Shown: positions 22,313 through 30,792, counted from the stretch's first letter. The stretch is 64,000 nucleotides of DNA from Bradyrhizobium sp. 1(2017) (GCF_011602485.2 NZ_CP050022.2:1322001-1386000); one strand, 5' to 3'. The notes: generated from the letters alone by a model not told the origin. Numbers and translations are program-made.

Positions 22313-23203
22313 ATGCGCTTCGACCTCGTCGACCTCCAGCTCTTCATCGCGGTCGCCGACCAGCGCAGCATCACCCGCGGCGCGGAGCGCTCGCACCTGG
22401 CGCTGGCCTCGGCCAGCGCGCGCATCAAGGGGCTCGAGGACGCGCTCGGCGTCGCGCTGCTCAAGCGCGGCCGGCGCGGCGTCGAATTGACCGCAGCCGG
22501 CGAGAGCCTGCTCGATCATGCGCGGCTGGTCATTCACCAGATCGACGCCATGCGCGGCGATCTCGCCGGCTTTGCCAGCGGCGTGCGCGCCAGCGTGCAT
22601 TTCCTCGCCAACACGTCGGGCCTGTCGGAGCACCTGCCGAAGGCGCTCGCCGGCTTCCTGCGCGAGCATCGCGATGTCGCCATCGACATCGAGGAACGCG
22701 AGAGCACCGACATCGCGGCGGCGATCACCGCCGGTGCCGCCGATCTCGGCTTCGCCGCCGAGCACGTGTTGCCCGAGCATATCGAGCGCTTCGTCTTCAG
22801 CGAGGACCGCCTGACACTGGTGACATCGAAACGCGGCCCGTTCGCCGGCCGCCGCCAGATCGACTTTCAGGAGGCGGGAGCATGTGACTTCGTCGGCCTG
22901 ACCAGCGCCACCGCACTCCAGATGCACATCTCGAAACATGCGGCGCGGCTCGGCATGCGCCCGCATTTTCGCGCGCGGCTGCGCGATTTCGACGCGATCT
23001 GCCAGATGGTCGCCGCCGATGTCGGCGTCGCGCTCGTGCCCGAGGCCGCCGCCCGCCGCTGTGCCAGGACCATGCCGCTCGCGATGGTCCGCCTGCGCGA
23101 TGCCTTCGCCAACCGGAGGCTCGTGATCTGCGCGCGCAGCTTCAAGGCGCTGCCGCGACCGGCCAAGATGCTGGTGGAGCATCTGAGGGCGGAGGCGGTG
23201 TGA
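22313..23203 (+). CDS. LysR-family transcriptional regulator
   Basis: 296 residues. The N-terminal helix-turn-helix (MRFDLVDLQLFIAVADQRSITRGAERSHLALASASARIKGLEDALG) is the LysR DNA-binding domain. The C-terminal ~200 residues form the periplasmic-binding-protein-like effector domain (VALVPEAAARR near the end). It is divergent from the TauE/SafE exporter and probably controls it in response to the exported or related compound. The short gap contains a palindromic repeat rather than an obvious T-N11-A box, so the operator is not assigned. Confidence 0.92.
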   Translation: MRFDLVDLQLFIAVADQRSITRGAERSHLALASASARIKGLEDALGVALLKRGRRGVELTAAGESLLDHARLVIHQIDAMRGDLAGFASGVRASVHFLANTSGLSEHLPKALAGFLREHRDVAIDIEERESTDIAAAITAGAADLGFAAEHVLPEHIERFVFSEDRLTLVTSKRGPFAGRRQIDFQEAGACDFVGLTSATALQMHISKHAARLGMRPHFRARLRDFDAICQMVAADVGVALVPEAAARRCARTMPLAMVRLRDAFANRRLVICARSFKALPRPAKMLVEHLRAEAV

Positions 23204-23358
23204 GCCGGAGCGCCGCGCTCGCGGCATTGCTGACCCACCGAGTCAAAATCGGTCCTTCCGTGTGGCGTTGGCATTCATGTGCCGCTGCGGCGATCGGCCC
23301 GGGAACGGTCGCAGCCTTGCCTCATTGCCCAGTTGGCGACACGAGCCAGGAGCAAACC

Positions 23359-23721
23359 ATGTCCAGGAACACGCACAATGCGAGTCGTTCGACGCGCGTA
23401 ACCGGCCTCGTGCTGGTCGCTGTGCTGGCAAGCGCTTCCATTGGTCCAGCATCAGGGCAGGGCGGCGGGGGTGGCGCTTCGTCTGGGACCGCTCCCGGAA
23501 CCAACGCCGCCGGCACGGCTCAATCGGGCGGTGGCGCTGGTCCGCGGGGATCGACGACAGTTGGGCGGCCCGGCAATCCGGCCGGTGGCACCAATATCGG
23601 CCGGATCGATGGGACGGTCACGCCCGGTCCCTCGTTGCAGGGCGATGACCAGATCCGCTCGGAGAGCTCGGCGAACTCACAGGCCGATCGGAAGATCAAG
23701 AGCATCTGCAAGGGATGCTAA
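23359..23721 (+). CDS. Small secreted glycine-rich hypothetical protein
   Basis: 120 residues. AGGAG lies about 6 bases before the ATG at 23359. The N-terminus (MSRNTHNASRSTRVTGLVLVAVLASASIGPASGQ) is a signal peptide. The mature part is low-complexity Gly/Ala/Thr/Ser (GGGGGASSGTAPGTNAAGT), then a short conserved-looking tail RIDGTVTPGPSLQGDDQIRSE ending in KSICKGC. No known domain is recognised. It is probably exported and unfolded. The frame runs upstream to 23200 but into the LysR gene end, without an initiation site. Confidence 0.7.
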   Translation: MSRNTHNASRSTRVTGLVLVAVLASASIGPASGQGGGGGASSGTAPGTNAAGTAQSGGGAGPRGSTTVGRPGNPAGGTNIGRIDGTVTPGPSLQGDDQIRSESSANSQADRKIKSICKGC

Positions 23722-23795
23722 GCACGATCCCGGTTCAGCAACGGCGGGCCTAGGCAAAACGAGGGAACGCGGCGATGCTTGGGCGGCGCCCGGTC

Positions 23796-24800
23796 CTACT
23801 TCGCCGTCTCTATCCCGGCGTCCTTGATCACTTTCGCCCACTTCCTGGTCTCGTCCGCGATGAATGCGCGGAAGTGTTCCGGCTCGTCGCCGACCAGCGT
23901 CGCGCCTTGGGCGGCGAGCTTCTCCTTCACCGCGGGATCCGCCATCGCCTTCGTCGCAAGGCCGTGCAGCGCGATGACGACCTCCTTCGGCGTGCCCTTG
24001 GGCGCAACCATTCCGTACCAGTTCTCGATGCGCAGATCGGCAAAGCCGGCTTCCGCGGTGGTCGGCACGTCAGGCGCGGTCGGTGCGCGCCCGGCCGAGC
24101 CGACCGCAATGGGGCGCAAGGCGCCGGCCTTGACCTGCGGCAGCAGCACCGGCAGGTCGAGAAACGTCATCTGCACCTGCTGGCCCAACAAGTCATTTAC
24201 TGCGGGCGCGGCGCCGCGATAGGGCACGTGCACGATGTCGATCTTGGCCGTCAGCTTGAACAATTCGCCGGCCAGATGCGGCAGGCTGCCGGGGCCGGAG
24301 GAGGCAAAGTTGAGCTTGCCCGGCTGCGCCTTGGCGAGCGCGATCAGTTCGCCGACGTCCTTGGCAGGCACGTTGGTCGCGACCACGAGCATTTCCGGCA
24401 CGGTCGCAACCAGCGTCACCGGCGTGAGGTCGTTGAGCGCGTCGTAGGCGACCTTTTCCATGCTGGGGCTGATCGCGAGCGCACCGGCAGAGGAGATCGC
24501 GATGGTGTAGCCGTCGGGCGCGGCCTTGGAGACGGCATCGGTGCCGAGCACGCCGCCCTGGCCGCCGCGATTGTCGATCACCACCGGCTGTCCCGACAGC
24601 TCCGACATGCGCTGTCCGATCACGCGGGCGATGATGTCGTTGGGCCCACCGGCCGGGAACGGCACGATCAGCTTGATCGGCTTGGCCGGAAAATTCTGCG
24701 CGGAGGCGAGCGTCGGCAGCAGAAGCAAGGACAATCCCAAGAAAAATCCCAAGAAAAATCTCGAGAACAATTCAACGAGCAGCCTGCGTGAGACGGTCAT
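23796..24800 (-). CDS. Bug-type tripartite tricarboxylate transporter substrate-binding protein
   Basis: 334 residues with a signal peptide whose hydrophobic part contains FLGFFLGLSLLLLPTLASAQ. A 12-bp direct DNA repeat (CCCAAGAAAAAT twice) encodes the FLGF-FLGL duplication. The mature part starts FPAKPIKLIVPFPAGGPNDIIARVIGQRM, the hallmark of the TctC/Bug family of periplasmic binding proteins for carboxylates. No TctA/TctB membrane genes are nearby, as is common for orphan Bug proteins. It starts 22 bp after the histidinol phosphatase stop codon on the same strand, so they are probably cotranscribed. Confidence 0.9.
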   Translation of the reverse strand: MTVSRRLLVELFSRFFLGFFLGLSLLLLPTLASAQNFPAKPIKLIVPFPAGGPNDIIARVIGQRMSELSGQPVVIDNRGGQGGVLGTDAVSKAAPDGYTIAISSAGALAISPSMEKVAYDALNDLTPVTLVATVPEMLVVATNVPAKDVGELIALAKAQPGKLNFASSGPGSLPHLAGELFKLTAKIDIVHVPYRGAAPAVNDLLGQQVQMTFLDLPVLLPQVKAGALRPIAVGSAGRAPTAPDVPTTAEAGFADLRIENWYGMVAPKGTPKEVVIALHGLATKAMADPAVKEKLAAQGATLVGDEPEHFRAFIADETRKWAKVIKDAGIETAK

Positions 24801-24821
24801 GCAAGCCCTCCGCTCGCTTTG

Positions 24822-25604
24822 TTATTGGTTCAAGAGCTTGAGCGCTTCTTCGTGGACCCTGGCGTCACCGGCCGCGATGATGCGGCCGCCGCTCTGGGCC
24901 GGCTTGCCTTCCCAGGTGGTGACGATGCCGCCGGCGCCGGTCACGATCGGGATCAGCGCTGCGATGTCGTAGGGCTTCAGTTCGGTTTCGACCACGAGGT
25001 CGACATGGCCGGCGGCCAGCATGCAATAGGAGTAGCAGTCGCCGCCATAGCGCGACAGCCGCGCGCCCTGTTCGATGCGGCCGAAGATGGCGCGGTCGCT
25101 CTCGTTCATCAGCAGGGGGCTCGTGGTGTAGGTCGTGGCTTCCGACAGCGAGGCGCAGCGGCGGACCTGGAGCCGGCGCTCGCCGGAGGGCCCTTTATAG
25201 TTGGCCGAGCCGTTGTCGCCCGAGAAGCGCTCGCCGATGAAGGGCTGGTGCATCATGCCGAACACCGGCGCGCCCTTGTGCAGCAGCGCGATCAGCGTGC
25301 CCCAGATCGGAAAGCCGCCGATGAAGGATTTCGTGCCGTCGATGGGGTCGAGCACCCAGACATAGTCGGCGTCGTCCCGCTCATTGCCGAATTCCTCGCC
25401 GACGATGCCGTGCTGGGGGAAGTTGGCCTTGATCAGCCGCCGCATGACCGCCTCCGCGGCACGGTCGGCTTCCGTCACGGGGTCGAAATCCTTGGTCTTG
25501 CTCTTGTCGTCGATCGACAGCGAGGTGCGGAAGAACGGCAGGATGGTTTCGCCGGAGGCGGTGGCGAGCCGACCGATGAAGGCGGAGAAGTCGATCACCG
25601 TCAC
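24822..25604 (-). CDS. hisN: Histidinol-phosphatase, inositol monophosphatase family
   Basis: 260 residues from a GTG start with GAGGA about 7 bases upstream. Motifs of the inositol monophosphatase fold are present: KDFDPVTEADRAAE, the metal-binding GEE (Glu70), WVLDPIDGTKSF (residues 83-94) and a C-terminal KPYDIAAL. The GGDCYSYCMLAAGHVDLVVE segment is typical of the HisN histidinol-phosphatase subgroup rather than SuhB, but these are close relatives. As HisN it would remove the phosphate from histidinol phosphate in histidine synthesis. A suhB-type sRNA lies divergent, 334 bp upstream of its start. Confidence 0.85.
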   Translation of the reverse strand: MTVIDFSAFIGRLATASGETILPFFRTSLSIDDKSKTKDFDPVTEADRAAEAVMRRLIKANFPQHGIVGEEFGNERDDADYVWVLDPIDGTKSFIGGFPIWGTLIALLHKGAPVFGMMHQPFIGERFSGDNGSANYKGPSGERRLQVRRCASLSEATTYTTSPLLMNESDRAIFGRIEQGARLSRYGGDCYSYCMLAAGHVDLVVETELKPYDIAALIPIVTGAGGIVTTWEGKPAQSGGRIIAAGDARVHEEALKLLNQ

Positions 25605-25937
25605 GGCGAATCCTCGAAAGCGAAAGGCGGATGAAGCTCGCTCCTGCCTAGCTCAATTCGGCAGGATCTTGCAGCGCTGTCTTGCATTGCTCCCTGGTAT
25701 TTTGAATGCCGCAGGCGGCTGCCTCTTCTCAGTCATCTCCTGGCCAAATATCGATCACAGCGTTGAAAACTTAGTTCCGAACATGCCTCGTTCGTATGCA
25801 AACGTCTATCAACCCATTGAATTTCCTTATCAAAGAAACTGAATCTGGGTTTCCATGGAAGCAACTGAGCCATGTGCATATTGCATGGGAAACGGCTCAA
25901 AAGCCCTTGCACTTTGTGCGTCGCGGTCGCATATTGT
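25605..25937. other. Intergenic region between hisN and the suhB-like sRNA
   Basis: About 330 bp of lower GC than the surroundings with no supportable gene. It should hold the hisN promoter (minus) and the sRNA promoter (plus). A possible sRNA promoter is TTGCAC near 25908 and ATATTG near 25931; this is a weak match. Confidence 0.4.
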
Positions 25938-26030
25938 TGCGGTGCGGTAGCGCTTGGCGTTACCGCTGCCCTCCTTGGGCGTTTCCTCCCTAGACTTGGG
26001 CCGCTTCTTCATTAGAAGCGGCCCTTTTTT
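25938..26030 (+). ncRNA. suhB-type small RNA (alpha-r8 / MmgR-like)
   Basis: A 10-bp hairpin GCGGTAGCGC-TTG-GCGTTACCGC (25944-25966) is followed by the single-stranded block CCTCCTTGGGCGTTTCCTCCC (25969-25990, two CCTCC anti-Shine-Dalgarno motifs). Then comes ACTTGGGCCGC running into an 11-bp terminator stem (25998-26008 / 26014-26024) and six Ts. This order and the TTGGGCGTTTCCTCCCT core are what I recall of the Rfam suhB RNA family of Rhizobiales, including MmgR of Sinorhizobium. Such RNAs act in trans by masking ribosome sites. The family name comes from its link to suhB-like genes, and an IMPase-family gene is adjacent here. The 5' end is approximate. Confidence 0.83.
25998..26030 (+). 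terminator. Rho-independent terminator of the sRNA
   Basis: Stem GGGCCGCTTCT (25998-26008) / AGAAGCGGCCC (26014-26024), 5-base loop, then TTTTTT (26025-26030). Confidence 0.92.
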
Positions 26031-26137
26031 CTTTGGGCCGTTATTTTCGTCGGGCTGCTGTTTTCATTTTGGTGCGCGCAAGCTTGCGAAGCGAAACGCG
26101 TTCGCGCCTCGCCCCGGTACCACGCAAGCGTTCGAAC

Positions 26138-27028
26138 CTATTCCGCCGCGGTCTGGAACGGGCCGAGATCGGCGAATGGGATCGTGGTCGCCAGTACGTC
26201 GGCAAGGACGCCGAAATCAGCCGCCACGCGCGCAAAGCGCGGACTGCGCTCGCGCCGCCGCTCGTCCATGTAGATCGCGCGATTGAGCTCGAGCTGCACC
26301 GCGTGCAGGCCGCTCGCCGGATTGCCGTAATGCTCGGTGATGAAGCCGCCGGCATAGGGCTTGTTGCGGCCGATGGAATAGCCGAGCCCCGTCATGGTCT
26401 CCTCGACGCGATCGGGGAGCAGCGGCGTACAGCTCGTACCGTAGCGATCGCCGATCACGACGTCGGGCCGGCGCGGCTCGTCCCTGCTGACGCCGACGGA
26501 GGGCATCGAGTGGCAGTCGACCAGCACCACGGTGCCGAACATCTGGTGCACCTTGTTGATCAGCCGGCGCAGCGCGCGGTGATAGGGCTTGTACAGCGTC
26601 TCGATCCGCGAGAGCGCCTCGTCGACCATGATGCGGTCACGGTAGATCTCCTGGCCGTCGCCGACCACGCGCGGGATGGTGCCGAGGCCGCCCGCGACCC
26701 GCATCGAGCGGGTGTTGGCGAAGCTCGGCAGGCGGCCGGTGAACATGCGCGGGTCGAGCTCATAGGGCTCGCGATTGACGTCGACATAGGAGCGGGGAAA
26801 GTTGACCCGCACGGTCGGAAATCCGCGCTCGCTCAAATGGCCGATCAACTCGTCCATGAAGGAATCTTCGGACCGCCGCAGCGTCGGCAGGTCGATCCGC
26901 GAGGCCGCCAGGAATTCGTCCGGATAGGTCGAGCCGGAGTGAGGCGAGTTGAAGATGACCGGCGCGCGCCATTGCGCGGGCTCCACGATCTCGAAGGCTG
27001 GCGACGTCTCGCCGTCAAACCGGGTCAT
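26138..27028 (-). CDS. N-formylglutamate amidohydrolase
   Basis: 296 residues. The family motifs are clear: PVIFNSPHSGSTYP with the metal-site His, DSFMDELIG, VDVNREPYELDPRMF and VDCHSMPS. The enzyme hydrolyses N-formyl-L-glutamate to formate and glutamate in the five-step histidine degradation route, though several Rhizobiales paralogues lie outside hut operons, as here. The gene is divergent from cpdR, an arrangement I recall as conserved in Rhizobiales. No other hut gene is in the window, so the in vivo substrate is uncertain. Confidence 0.9.
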   Translation of the reverse strand: MTRFDGETSPAFEIVEPAQWRAPVIFNSPHSGSTYPDEFLAASRIDLPTLRRSEDSFMDELIGHLSERGFPTVRVNFPRSYVDVNREPYELDPRMFTGRLPSFANTRSMRVAGGLGTIPRVVGDGQEIYRDRIMVDEALSRIETLYKPYHRALRRLINKVHQMFGTVVLVDCHSMPSVGVSRDEPRRPDVVIGDRYGTSCTPLLPDRVEETMTGLGYSIGRNKPYAGGFITEHYGNPASGLHAVQLELNRAIYMDERRRERSPRFARVAADFGVLADVLATTIPFADLGPFQTAAE

Positions 27029-27355
27029 CTTCTCAGGCTTCGTCCCTTCGCGCCGGAATCTGGCAGGGGCCAGACCGCATTGATTCGGCCGATCGAGCGG
27101 CTCTTATGTGTCGTCATTGTCCGGAATCGCAACCATTCTGCCAAGCGAAAAGATGTGATGGTGCGTTGGAACACGTCTTAACCGTGCAGAGAGGGAGGTG
27201 GGGAAGCGTCCATGCGGCTCGATTGATTCGCGCAGCATTCCGGTTCACAACCGGCAGCGCAGCCCGCTTGGGGTAAAGATTTTCACCTCAAATTTACCCT
27301 CTGTCGGGCTTAGTAACCATTGCTGATATCCTCTGGGGAGTCGACGTTTCCTGCC
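27029..27355. other. Divergent promoter region, amidohydrolase / cpdR
   Basis: About 330 bp without a gene. It contains one CtrA-like half-site TTAACC (near 27179), but no second half at the expected distance, so CtrA control is not claimed. No hairpin or riboswitch was recognised. Confidence 0.4.
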
Positions 27356-27715
27356 ATGCCAAAGATCCTCCTCGCCGAAGACGACAACGACATGCGCCGT
27401 TTCCTGGTCAAGGCGCTGGAAAACGCCGGTTTTCAGGTCTCGTCCCATGACAACGGCATGGCCGCCTATCAGCGGTTGCGGGAAGAGCCGTTCGAGATGC
27501 TGCTGACCGACATCGTGATGCCGGAGATGGACGGAATCGAGCTCGCCCGCCGGGCCTCGGAACTCGATCCCGATATCAAGATCATGTTCATCACCGGGTT
27601 TGCTGCGGTGGCCCTGAACTCGGATTCGGATGCCCCCAAGAATGCCAAGGTGCTGTCCAAGCCCGTGCATCTGCGCGAATTGGTCAGCGAAGTGAACAAG
27701 ATGCTGGCGGCCTGA
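27356..27715 (+). CDS. cpdR: Single-domain response regulator CpdR
   Basis: 119 residues made only of a receiver domain: acidic pocket AEDDN, phosphoacceptor Asp52 in LLTDIVMPEMDG, Thr in MFITGF and Lys in LSKPVHLRE. The sequence MPKILLAEDDNDMRRFLVKALENAGFQVSSHDNG is nearly what I recall for CpdR of Rhizobiales. Unphosphorylated CpdR primes the ClpXP protease at the cell pole and thereby controls destruction of cell-cycle proteins; the ChpT phosphorelay switches it off. The first possible start is at 27320, but the family starts at MxKILLAEDDND. The tRNA-Val gene follows 75 bp downstream. Confidence 0.95.
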   Translation: MPKILLAEDDNDMRRFLVKALENAGFQVSSHDNGMAAYQRLREEPFEMLLTDIVMPEMDGIELARRASELDPDIKIMFITGFAAVALNSDSDAPKNAKVLSKPVHLRELVSEVNKMLAA

Positions 27716-27790
27716 ATCGGCCCCCTTCCGTCCTTGCGCCGGCTCCCTTGAGCCGTTATAGGGACCCCACCCGACGTAAGTGGACTTTTA

Positions 27791-27865
27791 GGGCACGTAG
27801 CTCAGCGGGAGAGCACTACCTTGACATGGTAGGGGTCACAGGTTCGATCCCTGTCGTGCCCACCA
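27791..27865 (+). tRNA. tRNA-Val (GAC)
   Basis: 75 bases with encoded CCA end (27863-27865). Acceptor stem GGGCACG/CGTGCCC, anticodon stem CTACC/GGTAG and loop TTGACAT with anticodon GAC at 27823-27825, T-arm GGTTCGATCC. It decodes GUC and GUU valine codons. Confidence 0.97.
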
Positions 27866-28065
27866 TCCTTCGCTCGCGAAGCGAGAGAAGGATGCCACGC
27901 CCAAGCCCAAAGGGTGAAGGCGGGCCGCCGCGAGCTACGGCTCGGCAAGCCACCAATCAATATAAATGCAAAGCGTGTCCGGCCTTGGTTCGAAGAGCGT
28001 AGACGGACTGGCACCTCTTGCCCGGTATCCTGGAACGCCCCGAAGCCATCAGGCATTGTTCCGCC

Positions 28066-28293
28066 ATGGCCAAGCTCTCCACAAAACCCTTTAGCCGCGG
28101 CGATCATGTCAGTTGGAATTCCGAGGCCGGCCGCGTGCGGGGCCATATCCTGCGCGTCCACACCAGGGACGTCGATTACAAGGGCTATACGCACCACGCC
28201 ACGCCGGATGATCCGCAATACGAGATCAAGAGCGACAAGACCGATCACGTCGCCCTCCACAAGGGCCGGGCGCTGCGGCGGCTGCGCACGTAA
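28066..28293 (+). CDS. DUF2945 (HVA1/TUDOR-like) small protein
   Basis: 75 residues. The sequence KPFSRGDHVSWNSEAGRVRGHILRVHTRDVDYKGYTHHATPDDPQYEIKSDKTDHVALHKGRALRRL is the typical DUF2945 domain, also called the hypervirulence-associated TUDOR domain: a small SH3-like beta barrel of unknown role in bacteria. The ATG at 28066 opens this domain; the frame extends 16 codons upstream without an initiation signal. No obvious operon partner. Confidence 0.85.
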   Translation: MAKLSTKPFSRGDHVSWNSEAGRVRGHILRVHTRDVDYKGYTHHATPDDPQYEIKSDKTDHVALHKGRALRRLRT

Positions 28294-28366
28294 CGGCAGG
28301 CTCTCGGCGCCAACATCAAGTTGAGTTATCGTCTTCTGATGTGAGGTCACCGGTGAGGAAATGCGA

Positions 28367-28612
28367 ATGATGCGGGCAGCAGGCCTTGCCGTGGCGATAC
28401 TGGCGCTGATGGCGCCATGCGCCGACGCCGCGGTTATCGACTGGCAGGCCGAGCTGCAGCGCTGCCGTGCCCTGCGCGAGAGCGTCGCGCCGCTGCTTCA
28501 AGCCGGCGAGGGGATATCCGCCGTCGGCCGCTCCAGCAGGTCGGTCCGCCGTTGCATCTGGATCCAGCGCATCGCCGTGCGCAAGAAAATCCCCGGCGCT
28601 GAGCTTTGGTAG
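28367..28612 (+). CDS. Small exported hypothetical protein
   Basis: 81 residues from the ATG at 28367, which has GTGAGG about 8 bases upstream; an in-frame ATG at 28361 is too close to that site. A signal peptide (MMRAAGLAVAILALMAPCADAA) precedes a short mature region with two Cys (about 55 residues, LQRCRALRESVAPLLQAG and RRCIWIQRI). The two Cys could form a disulfide. No known family is recognised. The next gene starts 144 bp downstream. Confidence 0.6.
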   Translation: MMRAAGLAVAILALMAPCADAAVIDWQAELQRCRALRESVAPLLQAGEGISAVGRSSRSVRRCIWIQRIAVRKKIPGAELW

Positions 28613-28674
28613 CGCCGGCGCCGGCAAGCCGGACTTGCTGATCCCCGCAAAGTTCATCGGTCAGAGACCGGATT

Positions 28675-28694
28675 TGTCCCTAGCCGTAGGGACA
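28675..28694. repeat. Perfect 8-bp hairpin upstream of the Liv-type gene
   Basis: TGTCCCTA (28675-28682), loop GCCG, TAGGGACA (28687-28694). It may be a weak terminator for the small upstream gene or part of the leader of the binding-protein gene. No U-tract beyond TTT. Confidence 0.5.
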
Positions 28695-28756
28695 GACTTT
28701 CGCCGCGGCCGGAGCGACATTGCGTCGGCGCGAAATATAATACAGGGGAGGACATC

Positions 28757-29908
28757 ATGATCAGGCACTGCCTTGCCGCATTGTGCGTTTGCACCGCAAT
28801 GGTTCTCGCCATTCCCGGCGCAAGGGCCGATATCAAGGTGGGAATCGTGGTGTCCGCTTCGGGGCCGGGCTCGGCGCTCGGGCAGCCGCAGATGCGGACG
28901 GTTGCGGCGCTCCCGAAGGAAATTGGCGGCGAGAAGATCGTCTACATCGCCCTCGACGACGAATCGGATTCGACCAAGGGCATCCAGAACGCCCGGCGGC
29001 TCGTCATTCAGGACGGTGTCGACGTCCTCATCGGCTCCTCGCTGACGCCGGTGACGATGCCGATGCTCGATGTCGCCTGGGAAGCCAAGACGCCGATCAT
29101 CTCGCTGGCCGCGGCGACAGCCATCGTCCAACCGATGGACGAACGCCGCAAATGGGCCTTCAAGGTCGTTCCCAACGACGATTTGATGGCTCTCGCGATC
29201 CTCAAGCATATCGCCAAATCGGGTGCGAAGACGCTCGGCTATATCGGCGTCTCCGACGGCTATGGCGAGGGCTACTACAAGGAAGTGAGCAGGCTTGCTC
29301 CCGGCTTCGGCCTGACCCTGACCACGCACGAAGTCTATGCGCGCGCCGATACCAGCGTGACCGGCCAGGCTCTCAAGGTCATGGCGACAAATCCGGACGC
29401 CGTCTTCATCGCCTCGGCGGGCACGCCGGCGGTGCTGCCGCAGCAGGCGCTCCGCGAGCGCGGCTATTCCGGCAAGATCTACCAGACCCACGGCGTGGCC
29501 ACCGAGGAATTCATCAAGCTCGGCGGAGCCAGCGTCGAAGGCGCCGTCTTCACCGGCGAGGCGTTCACGATCGCGGACGATCTGCCGGCGGACGATCCGT
29601 TCCGCAAGGTCCGGGACGAATTGCTGTCCGCCTACGAGAAGGCGAACGGGCAGAAGCCGAACATCTTCGCCGCGCATCTGTGGGATTCGATCGCGCTGCT
29701 CAAGACGGCGATACCGAATGCAATGAAGACCGCGAAACCCGGCACGGCAGAATTTCGCGCCGCCCTTCGTGACGAGCTCGAGCGCGGCAAGAACGTGTAT
29801 CTGAACAACGGCCTGTCCACGATGAGCCCGACCGATCACAATGGCTACGACGAGCGCTCGGCGTTCCTGATCAAGGTGGAAGGAGGCCGCTTCAGGCTGA
29901 TGAAGTAG
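28757..29908 (+). CDS. Periplasmic ABC-transporter substrate-binding protein, Leu/Ile/Val-type
   Basis: 383 residues with a signal peptide (MIRHCLAALCVCTAMVLAIPGARA). The mature part is a type I periplasmic binding fold: IKVGIVVSASGPGSALGQPQ, VLIGSSLTPVTMPMLDVAWEAKTPIISLAAA and GYIGVSDGYGEGYYKEV, as in branched-chain amino-acid-type (LivJ/LivK, Peripla_BP_6) receptors. Bradyrhizobium carries many such orphan receptors for aromatic acids, amides and amino acids. No permease or ATPase gene is adjacent. GGGGAGG lies about 5 bases before the ATG. Confidence 0.9.
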   Translation: MIRHCLAALCVCTAMVLAIPGARADIKVGIVVSASGPGSALGQPQMRTVAALPKEIGGEKIVYIALDDESDSTKGIQNARRLVIQDGVDVLIGSSLTPVTMPMLDVAWEAKTPIISLAAATAIVQPMDERRKWAFKVVPNDDLMALAILKHIAKSGAKTLGYIGVSDGYGEGYYKEVSRLAPGFGLTLTTHEVYARADTSVTGQALKVMATNPDAVFIASAGTPAVLPQQALRERGYSGKIYQTHGVATEEFIKLGGASVEGAVFTGEAFTIADDLPADDPFRKVRDELLSAYEKANGQKPNIFAAHLWDSIALLKTAIPNAMKTAKPGTAEFRAALRDELERGKNVYLNNGLSTMSPTDHNGYDERSAFLIKVEGGRFRLMK

Positions 29909-29961
29909 CTGCGGCTTTTCCTTCGTGTGACACGTCGCGTCCGGCGAGGCAACCGAGCCGC

Positions 29962-30432
29962 CTACGCGGGCCTGCCTTTCCCAGCGCCCAGCAGTAAGTC
30001 CTTCAGCCCGGTCGGAAACAGGCTCGGGCCGCCTTCGACGTCGAGATCGGCGAGGTCGAACCAGCGCGCGACGACGTGCGCGCCGTTGTCCTCGCTGAAG
30101 TCGATGCGGTCCTGATCGCGGAACGCGACATCGGGAAACCCGACCTCGGAGATGAACATCACCTCGTGCCCGGTAGCTCCCTCGTGCACGAAGATGTTCT
30201 CCAGCATCAAAGCCTCGCCCTTGAGGACGATGTCGATGCCGAGCTCTTCGTTGAATTCGCGCACCAGGGCTGTCCGCCAGCTCTCGCCGAACTCGATCTC
30301 GCCGCCGAGCGGCCGCACTCCCTTGATCCGGCCGGCATCGTCGCGCACCTCGGCCGCGAGCAGCCGCCCGTCCCGCCAGTGCAGGCCGATCGCGACGACC
30401 CTGATATGGGCGTGAGGACGCCATGTGGTCAT
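29962..30432 (-). CDS. Nudix hydrolase
   Basis: 156 residues. The Nudix box is intact: GGEIEFGESWRTALVREFNEELG fits Gx5Ex7REUxEExGU and binds the divalent metals. The surrounding beta strands (HIRVVAIGLHWRDGRLLAAEVRDD; EALMLENIFVHEGATGHEVMFISEV) fit the fold. Nudix enzymes hydrolyse nucleoside diphosphates linked to another group; this one cannot be assigned a substrate. It is convergent with the binding-protein gene, 53 bp away. Confidence 0.92.
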   Translation of the reverse strand: MTTWRPHAHIRVVAIGLHWRDGRLLAAEVRDDAGRIKGVRPLGGEIEFGESWRTALVREFNEELGIDIVLKGEALMLENIFVHEGATGHEVMFISEVGFPDVAFRDQDRIDFSEDNGAHVVARWFDLADLDVEGGPSLFPTGLKDLLLGAGKGRPA

Positions 30433-30514
30433 GGGGGCACCGTTAGGGCGTGTACTCGTGAATGACGATGTCGGCTCCTCATGGCTGAGCGGGAATGGTC
30501 TGGTCGGTTGAGCA

Positions 30515-30643
30515 TTACCGCTGGTGAACCCGAACGGGGCTCCACGCGGTTCTTAACGAGTGCGTGTTCAGCCGCCTAGCTTCCTCAATCGCTGCGGCGG
30601 CACGGGTGAACAGCTTTTCACCGGCGTCTGGAGCATCGGCCAT
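30515..30643 (-). CDS. Possible small protein, 42 residues
   Basis: A short minus-strand frame starting MADAPDAGEKLFTRAAAAIEEARRL, which would form an amphipathic helix like those of small DUF-type Bradyrhizobium proteins. It ends 82 bp upstream of the Nudix gene. An AGGG lies only one base before the ATG, which is poor. Coding is uncertain. The rest of the ~360-bp gap 30433-30792 shows no gene. Confidence 0.3.
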   Translation of the reverse strand: MADAPDAGEKLFTRAAAAIEEARRLNTHSLRTAWSPVRVHQR

Positions 30644-30792
30644 ACCCTGTAACTAACATGGGTTAAATCCGGTTCTCTCCCCCGGAGAACTAAAGCGACT
30701 TACAAACGTTCACCCGCATCACCGGCCAAGGCCTTGCCAGGCGTCGGTGGCTGAGAGACCGATTGCGCTCCCGCCTGACAGGGAGCGGTCCC

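Noticed and set aside
24730..24765. Direct repeat of CCCAAGAAAAAT
   Set aside because: A 12-bp duplication inside the signal-peptide codons of the Bug-type receptor gene; it adds FLGF-like residues and needs no mobile-element explanation.
26033..27181. 382-codon plus-strand frame
   Set aside because: Antisense of the N-formylglutamate amidohydrolase gene, which has intact motifs; the plus-strand product is low-complexity.
27170..27320. CtrA-binding site upstream of cpdR
   Set aside because: Only an isolated TTAACC half-site is visible; the second half at 7-bp spacing (TTAA-N7-TTAA type) is missing.
27748..28002. 84-codon plus-strand frame across the tRNA-Val gene
   Set aside because: The segment GEHYLDMVGVTGSIPVVPT is simply the tRNA-Val sequence read as protein, a well-known artefact.
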